Shown one piece after another: positions 20,650-30,470 of a stretch of 64,000 nt of DNA. The DNA comes from Symsagittifera roscoffensis (lineage: Eukaryota; Xenacoelomorpha; Acoela; Convolutidae). A model generated the notes under the pieces. The model did no database searches. It saw nothing but the letters and a program-made list of their open reading frames with translations, and was not told the DNA's origin. The stretch is from the NCBI RefSeq assembly GCF_963678635.1, contig NC_087067.1, positions 44,555,829 to 44,619,828 on the forward strand. Reading direction: 5' to 3'. How positions within the stretch are numbered: position 1 is the first letter of the stretch; each line of letters begins with the position of its first letter. A program made the position numbers and the translations under genes.

Positions 20650-21089
20650 TTTTTCGTTTAATGACTGTTAATATATAACTATCGATGTGTCTAATTGGTT
20701 GATTCCAATTATACAAGTGTACTGGTTTGTGTTTATATTGCTTTTTTATTCTTCTTTTTCCTCTTTTTGATGAATTTGAAGTTGTTTCTGAGTCGGAAAA
20801 ATATAATTGATCGTGAATGGGACAATTTTTATCAATCGATTCTTGTAATTTATAGAGTTCATCTAAATTGCTGGCTTCTGATTCTGAAAAAAATGCGTTT
20901 CTATTTTTTGAAAATCTTTTTCGTGTGATTTGTCTTTGTTTGTTTATTTTTTTTTCTTTTTATTTTTAGTCGTTTTGTTCTAATATATCCAACTGTTTGT
21001 GTATGAGGTGTGATTACAAGATTTTGGTTATCTATTTCACAGTTGTGTAAAACGATTGTTTGTTTAGTTCCTAGATTTTTGAATGACAT
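20620..21089 (-). pseudogene. ORF0: short first frame after the leader
   Basis: From 21089 the frame reads MSFKNLGTKQTIVLH; element 2 has MSLDNLGNKQTIILH at 28557, so this start is conserved. After a basic stretch the register changes. A second conserved piece follows (SNLDELYKLQESIDK, then a Ser/Asp/Glu segment, a basic cluster, and LTVIKRKNEPQP), overlapping the ORF1 start. Both copies are broken, at different places, so an ancestral protein of about 150 residues is inferred. The basic cluster could bind nucleic acid. Not a recognised family. Confidence 0.5.
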
Positions 21090-22307
21090 AAGATTTAGGA
21101 TGAGGGATGCAAAAAGTTGTTAAATGATGTCTACTTTCTTAAACTGTTAGTCCTTACGATTTTTTGGTTAGCTTAACCTGGGTCTATTTGTTCAGGGTTG
21201 GAGAGAAAAGTATATCGATTCCGAAGAAAATGATTTTTTACTTTCTCGTGGCTAGTATAAGCTAAGGTGTTAACTTACTTAATCTTACTTAGGGGTAGTG
21301 ATTGTGTTCAAGGGTTGGAGAATAGTAAATCGATCCACAAGGTGCAGGTATAATTAGAACGCAAGTACTATTTTAAACTTACTAAGTCTAAGAGTTATCC
21401 TGGGTCTGGTAAGAGGAGGGTTCAAGTGAAGGATGAATAACCGAAGTTCTTCACTGTTTATCCTAATTTAAATGGTTAGTTTTGTTGAAAAATTTCTATT
21501 AGTCTTGGGTTTTTTGGAAGGGTTGGATAGTGAATCGACGTTTGAGGTCGTTAGACACTGCTAAGTGGGTGGGGGAGAACAAAATTGTTCTTTTTGATCC
21601 AAGGATAGGCCTTGATGATCAGGTTTTTGAATTTAGTGAAATAGGAAATTAATTAAGATCCAAGGATAAGCCTTGATGATCTGATTTTAAAATTAAATGA
21701 ATTTAAGTTTAAAATGGTTTAAATTTATTTATGAAAAAGATTTAATTTTTTAATGATATTAGTTAGCTTATGATTGCTGTTATGTTTAGGTGATGAAGTT
21801 GGGACAACAGATGATTTTATGATTACTAACAATTTATTGTCATGCTACTAATTTTTGTTTTGATTTTCAATAAATATTTTTCAAACAAGTTTTGTATAAG
21901 GCTGCAGAATTTAAGAAAACGATCTGGGATCTTTTTATCAATCGTTATTGTATATTAATAATTTTGTTTAGCGCCTGAAATGATTATGAAGATTGACTTC
22001 AAGATTTTATGTTTGCAAATGAAAATCTAAATTCATTGCTAATAAGATTCTAAATATAAAAGTTTGTGTTGGCTTTTGCCGTACAATCATATAACTATAT
22101 GGTAAGTTTCTACTTTGTCGTATGTCGTCTCTTGTTCGAGGTATTCTTACAATTCCGGGTAGTTCTGTTATCGTTCGGAATATTGGCTCTGATCTATTGA
22201 GTCGTAGAGACATTTCGATTAAATTATCATCGTATAACATTTTTAAAATGTTTTGTCTAAATTCTAATCTATTTTTGGTTAAATCTAAGCTATTAAGGTC
22301 TTATTCG
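21090..22307 (-). other. Long 5' leader of element 1 with conserved hairpins
   Basis: About 1.2 kb between primer binding site and ORF0 holds no convincing frame. It carries two copies of a hairpin-forming word (21596-21620 and 21657-21681; core CAAGGATAAGCCTTG) and a short palindrome GAACAAAATTGTTC (21578-21591). All three are kept in the leader of element 2. This is where packaging and dimerisation signals lie in retroelements. Confidence 0.6.
21596..21681 (-). promoter_or_regulatory. Paired leader hairpins, possible packaging or dimerisation signal
   Basis: Two near-identical 25-base words, each with arms CAAGG and CCTTG flanked by GATC, lie 61 bases apart. Equivalents occur in element 2 at 27943-27966 and 28019-28040. 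Conservation in both diverged leaders supports a role in the RNA; the specific role is inferred. Confidence 0.4.
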
Positions 22308-22325
22308 AGACTTCTGGTCGCACCA
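22308..22325 (-). promoter_or_regulatory. tRNA primer binding site of element 1
   Basis: Two bases inside the LTR end, the minus strand reads TGGTGCGACCAGAAGTC, beginning with the TGG that pairs with a tRNA CCA tail. Element 2 has TGGTGCGACCAAAAGTC at the same place. Which tRNA it matches was not determined. Confidence 0.7.
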
Positions 22326-22327
22326 GA

Positions 22328-22738
22328 TGAGTCATACCCGATGGGGTTAACTCATAGAGTAATTTCGGATAGGGTACACCGTCTGCTCGTCACGCTATCT
22401 TATTTTCGGCCGGATAGATTCGTGCAACTTCTTAGTCTTATACCGATCCTAATCTTACTCTTATACTTTCTAGTCTCAGGGTGTTTTACTAGTCTCTGCT
22501 AGGCTCAATAGATCTAGAGTATACTGGTTTATTGCGGCTGCTGAAGTTCTCTTGGAGAGACAACTAATTTCTAAGTTAAATTCAAATCTCTCTGGTGCTG
22601 AAATTACAAGTAATTTCAGCACTTACAAATAAGTGGGTTGTTAGTTAGATGGATCATAATTGGTTAATATTAAATACTTTACAGTGGTAAAATATCTAAT
22701 TTATCCAATCATAAAAATATAGTTTAGATCAGGTTCCA
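22328..22738 (-). repeat. Complete internal (functional 5') LTR of element 1
   Basis: It has the same length (411 bp) and termini as the LTR at 4466-4876, with about four differences by eye. It abuts the primer binding site on its inner side. On its outer side it is followed not by host DNA but by a second copy of the 3' untranslated block. It is therefore also the 3' LTR of a partly deleted neighbouring unit. Confidence 0.9.
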
Positions 22739-23406
22739 CCCATCCGGGTTTTACAGAGTTTTTTAGAATTATCTTTCTGCGATTCAAAGGATGGATGATG
22801 AACGTTCGTCTTTGTTGTTATGTGCTGATCTATATACTGCAAGGTATGATTTACATTTTATAAAATTTTTATTAGTTCAGTTTTTTTAATTATGATTTTA
22901 GTTAGTTGTTTTCACAAAAGCATTTTGTTTTAGTTCGGTTATTTTGAAGAGTTACTCACCCTTGAGTACCTCTTATTAAAAATAGAAGTGTGGTCACAAA
23001 ACGTGGATGTAGCGCGGTGGGTTAGGCCGGCTATAGAGCATGCTCAGGACGTCCTCTCTGGTGGGTTAGGCCAGGAGTGGGAGTATGATTTCGTGCGGTT
23101 TCTTTGAGAGGTCCTGTTATGTGATAACTTTTTATGTTGGGTTTATATTGGTCTTTCTTATGTTCCTTTGGTTGTGTCCTTTTTTCAAAAATCAAATTGT
23201 TTTTGTTATGGGTTTGTCTTTCGACTTTTTTGTGTTTTATTATTTCTTTCTTAGACTTTATAATAGTCTTCAAAAGAATAAATTATCCAGTTTTAAACTG
23301 GGTTAATCCGGTTTGGGTACCGTTGGTTTTCTTTTCTTAGTCATGCTGTTATTTTATGATTTGTGGTGTTTAGTAAGCTGCGTTGGTTAGTTTGGTTTAG
23401 TATATA
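22739..23406 (-). repeat. Second copy of the element 3' untranslated block
   Basis: This segment matches 4877-5545 almost base for base. The short frames at 23031-23273 (minus) and 23085-23340 (plus) are exact repeats of those at 5169-5478. It ends at TAGTATATAA, where it joins the truncated LTR. Confidence 0.9.
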
Positions 23407-23786
23407 ATTCCTTTAGGATAGGGTAAACCGTCTGCTCGTCACGCTATCTTATTTTCGGCCGGATAGATTCGTGCAACTTCTTAGTCTAATACCGATCCTA
23501 ATCTTACTCTTATACTTTCTAGTCTCAGGTTGTTTAACTAATCTCTGCTAGGCTCAATAGATCTAGAGTATACTGGTTTATTGCGGCTGCTGAAGTTCTC
23601 TTGGAGAGACAACTAATTTCTAAGTTAAATTCAAATCTCTCTGGTGCTGAAATTACAAGTAATTTCAGCACTTACAAATAAGTGGGTTGTTAGTTAGATG
23701 GATTATGATTGGTTAATATTAAATACTTTACAGAGGTAAAATATCTAATTTATCCAATCATAAAATACAGTTTAGATCAGGTTCCA
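23405..23786 (-). repeat. Truncated outer LTR of element 1
   Basis: About 380 bp of LTR, from the canonical outer start (TGGAACC on the minus strand at 23786) to within about 40 bases of its inner end. A short TAATT microhomology joins it there to the 3' block. It is flanked outside by the TAGT target duplication. Confidence 0.85.
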
Positions 23787-23790
23787 TAGT
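23787..23790. repeat. Target-site duplication TAGT, right copy
   Basis: Direct repeat of 4462-4465, immediately outside the truncated LTR. It shows that the whole three-LTR structure is flanked as one insertion. Confidence 0.75.
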
Positions 23791-23973
23791 TTTCTCACGC
23801 TACCGAACAAGCATACTAGTACCAATACAGGCACTGTTGAAGAAAAAAACAATTCATTCTTGATTTGTCAGTTTCGAAGCCACTTACGGTTTAGTTTGTT
23901 TTTAGTAAACACTTGTCTTAGGCAAAATCGGGTACAACAAATAAATTGGGTTAAATGATATGTCATAGCACAG

Positions 23974-24389
23974 CAGGGGCGGATCTAGGATTTTCTCGAG
24001 GGGGGGCGGATTTTCAAAAAATTTTCCAAAATTTTGACGACCTTTTTCTTAGGTCGACCAAATTGATTTTTCGAGCACTCCCAAAGCACTGTTTTGCCCC
24101 TATTTTGGCAAAATTTTCTGCGCCGCAGGCAAATTTTTGAAAAAACAGTCAAAAAGCCGTTTTGGGCACTTTTCGAAAAATTTTGACAAAAAAATCGCGT
24201 TTTTTTTTGGCGCGCGCTCCCCCTCAAAGTTAGTATATATTGGCGCCAAAGGCGCCTTTAGAAAAATTTTAGGGTCGGTCGGCCAAAATGGATTTCTGAA
24301 AAAGTATCCTTTGGGTCGGCAGGGGTCGAATCCCTGAGGGGGAGAAAGGCGTACGCCCCACCGCCCCCCCCCCCCTAAATCCGCCCCTG
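23974..24389. mobile_element. Non-autonomous hAT MITE with exact 8-bp target duplication
   Basis: The element starts CAGGGGCGGATCTAGG and ends with the near complement TAAATCCGCCCCTG. The 8-bp duplication TAGCACAG flanks it at 23966-23973 and 24390-24397. The 416-bp interior has short frames on both strands but no transposase motif. Terminal sequence and 8-bp duplication place it with hAT elements and link it to the transposase remnant at 877-2170. A long C run lies just inside the right end. Confidence 0.88.
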
Positions 24390-24397
24390 TAGCACAG

Positions 24398-25806
24398 CAC
24401 AGTGTTTTAAAACTTGTGACGTTGGGATAAAAACGTTACGTCGGTTTTCAAGCACTCGGTTTTCTCTGAATTTTAGTTGCAGAGATAAGCAGACTCCTTT
24501 CAACGCAATAAAATTTTTAATCAACAAAACTGATTTCGGACCGGAAAGTTGCCAGAAAAAAAACAGTACAGTAAAAAAGCCAGCGTTTCTCAATGTGTTT
24601 TTCAATTTTATAACTGGCAATAAAAATGGCTTTTCCTCTTATTTTGTCTTATTAGGAAAAAGAGCCTAAAAAATTTTCGAGCTTGAAATGGGCTGAACAA
24701 ATATTTTTGCTTATTTGACTGTTTTTTCTTCTTCAATGTGGCTTTTGATCAATTCCAATGCATCCCATCAAATTATTGGTGGTCAATATTATTGCTGATG
24801 ATAGCCACCCCTACCCGCGGTGTGGGGACTGATTGTGGTCTCGCGACACAAATTAGCTCTTTATCTCTCTTAAGAGAGGAATTTTCATCGAACCGTGGAG
24901 GAATTATGGACCAAGTTAACATCCCGCTCGAGCAGTTTGTGGGGAAGGGTGTAAATTTGTTTCAAAGCTGGAGTTTTCAGCCATTTAGTTTTGAACATTT
25001 TACCTGCAGCGCTTAAAAAATTCAAAACTTCATTCGAATTAAATGCTGGGGTGCAAGATTTAACTTGGTCTATCTGGGTCGAAGGGAAGATGTTAAATGA
25101 CAATTTCACTGAGTATTTTGAGGCAGAGCAGCAAAATCAATAGAGTGTGAGCAACCTCAGTCCTGATTCGTAAGACCCCAGATGGCTTCAAATATTCACG
25201 TTATTTTAACAATATCTTTCTCAGCAGTATATTGGCCAGATATGCTCAAGTTTTTGATTTCAAATGCACGTGCTATAAACAGTCCAGAAACTATTTGCTC
25301 TTTAAAATCAAAACTGAGATACTATATGGTCAAGAAAAGAATTTTTACTTTCTGTTTGAACTGGTCCATGAAAGTCCTCAAACTAAAGCCAATATGTAAT
25401 GAAAACAATGAAACTCTTCGACAGTTTGTTTGATTTTTCTTTCGTTTTAGATTTTATGTACACAGGTCTTGCAACACGCCTGGTTCGATAAAACATTTTC
25501 TGTTTCTGATAGCATTGTAAAAGATTGATCAGAACTTCTAATACATATTGCATCGCTTACTTTCAGTCAGTTTAAAAATAACATTTATACTGTTACCAAA
25601 ACAATCGTTGCTTCCGAAACAAATCAACAGAAGTCCTTGTGATTTGGGCTACTTCCAAACTTGCAAAAACCTTTAATCATTCAAATAGTTTTTATCTCAT
25701 GCTGTAGCGAATTTAGGAGGCCGGCCTGTGAAAGTCAACCTCCTAGTCTCACAAAAGGTCCCCTCTGCTCTTTGCTTATACTTTGACGACCACAATTTTT
25801 GGTCGA
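24398..25806. other. Unassigned DNA between two MITEs
   Basis: Several frames of 75-90 codons exist (for example 24738-25016 plus, 24885-25109 minus, 25182-25433 plus). They overlap on opposite strands, and none shows a recognisable domain or splice context. I see no supported gene here. Confidence 0.45.
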
Positions 25807-26030
25807 CTAGCCGGCTCTTTTCCAGTTTCCCCCTTTTAAAATACCGAGTTTTATGTTTGTTTTACCTGTTATTACGGCTAAATGCGTGATGTTACGCTGT
25901 AAAGTATGAAGAACAAATCTGTTCAGAATTGTCGATTTTTTCCACGACAAATTTCATTGCATTTTGAAAACGTTCAATAGACTTTTCAGTATTTAATTTG
26001 AAAGGGGGGAACTGGAAAAGAGCCGACTAG
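25807..26030. mobile_element. MITE-like element with 25-30-bp inverted ends
   Basis: The left end CTAGCCGGCTCTTTTCCAGT and the complement of the right end CTAGTCGGCTCTTTTCCAGT differ at one base, and the match extends through a C-rich then T-rich stretch. The interior is about 160 bp and noncoding. CTAG at both extremes could be a palindromic target duplication or part of the ends. No transposase source was found in the window. Confidence 0.65.
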
Positions 26031-26187
26031 CCCTTCGGAATAGATTTTCATTTTCCGCACTCTTGAAAAAACATTTAGAAAAAACGTTCAACATTGTCAA
26101 GTGTGAATTTTTCTAAAAGCGTTAGAAAAAAACTGGATTTCTAAGTTCTTCTAATCCATTGGAGTGAGCAGGAACTTTCCGAGGCTC

Positions 26188-26233
26188 TTTTTCCTCCTCC
26201 CCTCCTCCCCTCCTCCCCTCCTACCCCCTCCTT
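26188..26233 (+). repeat. (CCTCC)n polypyrimidine simple repeat
   Basis: A short run of CCTCC units, with one interruption (CCTACCCCCT), forms a pure pyrimidine strand here. No coding or regulatory context was recognised. Confidence 0.75.
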
Positions 26234-26639
26234 ACCAGCGAAATTTTACTAGGAAAATTTTGTTCACATCATCAGGTTGTAACAAAAATTGGTATGCGGA
26301 CTAATTAGGCTATGGCAAACATATTTGGTATTCATACTTAACCTTGTAAAAGCCCTCGTTACAACAAAAAATTGATGCATATATGAGGTGTGGGTGGACA
26401 ACTTTTTCCGACAATATTGAAATAGCTATTCCGAAAAGTTTATCAAGTTTTTTTAGGTAAGGCATTTCGAAGTTTTTCAGCTCTGACTCTTGGCAAATAT
26501 TTCCAAGTCTGGGCCTTTTTTGGAAGAAAATGCCGTAGTTCGTATGTTTTACCGCTAAAAACTTTCAGAATTGATCGACCCAAAATGATTGTCACAAAGT
26601 AGTACCCGACGGAAACCCTTTGGACAAATTCTGTGACGA
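26231..26639. other. Unassigned DNA
   Basis: No gene or repeat was recognised. It may include the eroded left half of the hAT MITE whose right end follows. Confidence 0.35.
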
Positions 26640-26849
26640 GAATAAAGGGTCGCTTAATTTAGGCCTTTTTTGGAAAATTTTGAACAAATAAATACGTTTT
26701 TTCGGCGTGCGCTCCCCTTGGTCGGCCTATAATGGATGCCATAAAATAATAAAATAATACCAAAGAGGGGGAGACCCTTTGGTTGGTGATGGGGTCGAAT
26801 CCATAACGAACGTCCGACCTCAACTCCCCCCCCCCTAAATCCGCCTCTG
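26640..26849. mobile_element. Right end of an eroded hAT MITE
   Basis: The segment ends with a C run and TAAATCCGCCTCTG, a one-base variant of the terminal repeat of the MITE at 23974-24389. It also shares the internal CGTGCGCTCCCCTTGGTCGG-like block (compare GGCGCGCGCTCCCCCT near 24210). No left end or target duplication was found, so it is partial. Element 2 begins 31 bases further on. Confidence 0.6.
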
Positions 26850-26880
26850 GTGTTCTGAAGAGATGAAATTTGGTCAAAAT

Positions 26881-27259
26881 TGGAACCAGATCCAAACTAT
26901 AATTTATTATTGGTTATAATTTAGATATTTTATCCCTATAAAATATTAAAGACTAAGCAATCATACTCCATCGAACTAACAACCCACTTATTTGTAAGTG
27001 CTGAAATTACTTGTAACTTTAGCACCAGAGAGATTTGAATTTAACTTACAACTTAGTTGCGTTCTCCATGAGACCGAATCGTAATAAAACCAGTATACTC
27101 TAGATCTATTGAGACTAAGAGATTTAAGAGTAAGATGCAGATCGGTATTAGACAAAGAAGTTGCACGAATCTATCCGGCCGAAAATAAGATAGCGTGATG
27201 AGCAGACGGTGTACCCTATCTGAAAATACTCTATGAGATGGAACATCCATCCCAACTCA
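26881..27259 (+). repeat. 5' LTR of element 2 (379 bp)
   Basis: It runs from TGGAACCAGATCC to CCCAACTCA and is followed by two bases and the primer binding site. It is related to the element 1 LTR along its whole length, including the inverted repeat near 26999-27026 (here with mismatches). Confidence 0.88.
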
Positions 27260-27261
27260 TC

Positions 27262-27279
27262 TGGTGCGACCAAAAGTCT
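27262..27279 (+). promoter_or_regulatory. tRNA primer binding site of element 2
   Basis: TGGTGCGACCAAAAGTC starts two bases after the LTR, matching element 1 except at one position. Confidence 0.65.
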
Positions 27280-28556
27280 CGAACAAGAACTTAAAAATTA
27301 ATTTAGCTTAGAACTAACAAGATAGATTAGAATTAGACAAAAACATTTTCAAAAATATTACATAACAATAATTTTATTGAAATGTCTCTACGACTCAATA
27401 GATCCAAACAATACGATAACTACCCGGTATTGGAAGAAGACCTGGGACAAGTGACGACATACGGCTACAAAGGAACTTAACATCAAGTTTCATGCTCGTA
27501 CGGCAAAAGCCAACACAAACTTTTATATTCAGAATTTTATTAGCAATAAGTTTAGATTTTCGTTTACAAACATAGTATCTTTGAAGAAAAATCTTTAGCA
27601 ATCTTTACAGGCGCTAAACTTATTATAATACGATTTATTATTATATCTTATTATACATCTCTAGTCGTTCCCTTCAAAACTTCAGTAAATTAAAAAGATA
27701 TCTGAAAAAAAAAGATTTTTATTGAATATAAAATTATAAAAATTAGATAGTTTGAACACAAATTGTTAGTATGTTTAAATCATCTCTTCATCCCCAGCTT
27801 CATCACCTAAACATAACAGCGAATCATAAATCCACTAACATCTTCAAAAACTCAAACCTACTATCAATTGAACTTTAAATTTTTTATAAAGGCCTATCCT
27901 AATTCTTATTTTGAACTAAATTAAACTCCTTTAAGTTAAATAGATCATCAAGGCTTTCCTTGGATCTTTAATTCACTTTTTATCTCAATTAAATTTTATT
28001 TCAATAATTTTATATCCTGATCATTTTATATCCTTGGATCAAATAGAACAATTTTGTTCCCCCCTCACATTTAATATAGTGTCTAACGACCTCAAACGTC
28101 GATTCACTACCCAACCCTTCTTCAAGACCCATGAATAATAGAATTTTTCAGTCAATCTAACCATTATAATTAGGATAAAGAGTGAACAACTTCGTTTATT
28201 CATCCTTCACTTGATCCCCCTTTTGCCTGACCCAGGATAAAACTTAAATTAGTTTGTTTAAAATAGTATCTAACGAACTACTTGTGTTCTAATTATACCT
28301 GAACCTTGTGGATCAATTTACTATTCTCCAACCTTTGAACACACTCACTAGCCCTAGGTAAGATTAAGTAAGTTAACACCTTAACTTAGACTAGCCACGA
28401 GAATGTAAAAATCATTCTCCGGAACCGATATATGCCTTTCTCTCCAACCCTGAATACATGACCCAAGTTAGGCTAACCACAGAAAATTGTAGGGACTAAT
28501 AGTTTAGGACCTTAAAATTCACTATTCACAATTTTGCATCCGTCATCCTAAACCTT
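27280..28556 (+). other. 5' leader of element 2
   Basis: This stretch is noncoding and aligns with 21090-22307. It keeps the CAAGG/CCTTG hairpin words (27943-27966, 28019-28040) and the palindrome GAACAATTTTGTTC near 28047-28060. The minus-strand frames at 27395-27601 and 28526-28711 are shadows. Confidence 0.6.
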
Positions 28557-28993
28557 ATGTCACTAGACAATTTAGGAAATAAACAAACAATCATACTACA
28601 CATTTGTGAAATAAACAACGAAAAATATGATCTCGTAATCACTCCACACAAAGGAACAAAAGGATATATTCGAAGAAAACGATAAACAATTAGAAGAAAA
28701 ATATGAAGCAAACAAAGAAAAATTACACGAAAAATATTTTCAAAGCAAAGAAATGCAATATGCGAATCAAAAACCAGTAATTTAGACGAACTTTACAAAC
28801 TAAAAGACTCCGTAAATAAAAATTACCGAGTCAATGATCAATTTATTTTCTGACTCAGAAACAACATCACATGCATCAATACAAATAAAACGAAGAATAA
28901 AAAAGACATACAAAAAAAACAAACCAGTAGGTCTAAACAATTGGAATCAACCAATAAAACATTTTGAACATTACGCATTAACCGTCATAAAAC
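28557..28993 (+). pseudogene. ORF0 of element 2, frameshifted
   Basis: The frame begins MSLDNLGNKQTIILH and reads on to GYIRRKR, then stops. Later pieces in other registers match element 1 (LDELYKLKDSVNK, a DSETTSH segment, a basic cluster, LTVIKHKNES). The agreement with element 1 at both ends is what identifies the frame. Confidence 0.5.
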
Positions 28994-28999
28994 ACAAAA

Positions 29000-29587
29000 A
29001 TGAATCAAAGTGAAGAAAGCCAAGACGAAAATTCTATTTTTCCATTTCTCATCAATTCACTCACTGATGATAGAGAACAAACACAATTTTGTCAAAATTT
29101 AATTGCGAATTTATTCGAAAGAGGAAATAGTCACTGTACAACAGAATTTCCAGAAGTAAAAATCAAAAGACAAATTATCGATCACTATCTTAAAGGAATA
29201 TGTAATATAGCACAACAGTATGGAATCTATATCATAGAAATCAGTTTACCAAGTAAGTTTCATGGTAAATATCTAATTCAAACCGACGATGTAGATATAG
29301 AATTTCCATTAGTATTCACAGAATACATAAAAAACATACAACATCGAAGCTCACAAAGAGCGAATTCCATATTTACTAACGATGTATTTTCAATAATTTT
29401 TAGTTATCTATCTAAACTAGAAAGAACAGACTCTCAAGGAACTTCACCAGTCCAAACATCTAGACATACGACTGTAAGAAATGAAATAACAGCATTTTCG
29501 GAATTTTTAAATGCAATCCGTAAAAACTTATCAAACAACGATGTATCACAAATTGTTAAACACGAGTTGCAAAAATTTTTAGCATAA
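29000..29587 (+). CDS. ORF1 of element 2, intact 195-codon frame
   Basis: The start MNQSEESQDEN leads an acidic N terminus. A conserved core follows (VKIKRQIIDHYLKGICNIAQ, DDVDIEFPLVFTEYIK, QRANSIFTNDVFSIIFSYL), ending in a polar helix (VKHELQKFLA). It matches ORF1 of element 1 throughout, but here it is uninterrupted. It is the one frame of this element that still looks translatable, as a possible gag matrix-like protein. Element 1 continues beyond the matching stop (DYFTHSIDLISQARKNF), and that continuation is also present here after the stop, so the stop at 29585 may be secondary. Confidence 0.6.
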   Translation: MNQSEESQDENSIFPFLINSLTDDREQTQFCQNLIANLFERGNSHCTTEFPEVKIKRQIIDHYLKGICNIAQQYGIYIIEISLPSKFHGKYLIQTDDVDIEFPLVFTEYIKNIQHRSSQRANSIFTNDVFSIIFSYLSKLERTDSQGTSPVQTSRHTTVRNEITAFSEFLNAIRKNLSNNDVSQIVKHELQKFLA

Positions 29588-29699
29588 TTTATTCTTGATT
29601 ATTTCACACATAATATCGATTTAATTTCACAAGCAAGAAAAAATTTTGGACCCCAAAATACAAACGATGACACTGTCCTAGCAGAAGAATCAGATTATG

Positions 29700-30470
29700 T
29701 TTGGGACCGTAAATGATCTCATCCACTATTTCTGAACATACCACTGTTTCTGGACCCAATACAACGACAATCAATAGATCTAAATTTACGCAAACTTGCA
29801 CGCAGGATTTGCAGACATTTACGCACAAGATTACAGCGGATATTTTAAAGATATAAAAGATTACATATATTTAATCGGCGAAAAATATCCACCACAAGAT
29901 ATATCATCAAAAAGTATTTCAGTTTTATAACTTTGAAAAACGAACTTTTTGCCTTTCTAGGTTGGCCCTATTACATCTTAGAAAGATTGACTATATTATA
30001 TGCAATGTTTAATTTTATCGGATTTATTTTCTCTTTATTAAAAGGAATCTATAACACATGGGCGATACATATACAAGTAAACAGACAAGCAAGCGTAGCA
30101 CTTATACTTTGTGCAGAATTTTTTGGAATTTTTTCCACATCAGTAAACAAAATACTTTTAGATGCACAAATCAAAGAATATAATACAAAAATATTAACAA
30201 AACCAAACACATATGATGAATCACAAAACAATATAAACACATCACCCACAGCACCACAATTACCAAGCTTATATAACATTAGTATCACAAAATTTTAAAA
30301 ATTTAGCACTCACAAGTACTACAAGTTCAAGACCTAATTATATACAAAACCGAATTCACCATATAGTAACACAACAATCCCAAAATGACATTTCATATGA
30401 ACAAATAATCGAACAGCCCCATATCGCCACTTTTCAATCTCAAAACAATCATTTTTTTTCAGCCCACGAT
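29700..30470 (+). pseudogene. env: Env C-terminal remnant of element 2: membrane segment and tail
   Basis: After the deletion junction (about 29690-29760) the frames match the end of the element 1 env: RQSIDLNLRKLA, then from 29933 a frame with GWPYYILERLTILYAMFNFI (single membrane span) and a cytoplasmic tail (NKILLDAQIKEYNTKI). The 121-codon frame at 29933-30298 is the intact part. The ectodomain and signal peptide are gone. Beyond 30298 the tail continues in another register to EQIIEQPHIATFQSQ near 30440, as in element 1. Confidence 0.65.

Larger units (their letters stand above)
4466..23786 (-). mobile_element. Env-bearing Ty3/gypsy-like LTR retrotransposon (element 1)
   Basis: The whole insertion is bounded by TG...CA-type LTR ends and by the direct duplication TAGT (4462-4465 and 23787-23790). 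Internal order on the minus strand is leader, ORF0, ORF1, gag, protease, RT, RNase H, integrase, accessory frames, env-like, ORF-X. Integrase lies downstream of RNase H, the order of Ty3/gypsy elements (Metaviridae) rather than copia. A single LTR-to-LTR unit (4466-22738) is about 18.3 kb, very long for this class, mainly because of frames beyond gag, pol and env and long untranslated blocks. The right end carries an extra partial unit: a second 3' block plus a truncated LTR. Several frames are broken, so the copy is probably not autonomous as read. Confidence 0.9.

Noticed and set aside
23955-24337. Short frames inside the hAT MITE (for example ADLGFSRGGADFQ)
   Set aside because: They are translations of a noncoding MITE with defined ends and target duplication; no transposase residues.
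24738-25433. Possible host coding frames (92, 74 and 83 codons)
   Set aside because: They overlap on opposite strands, have no domain and no convincing splice borders.
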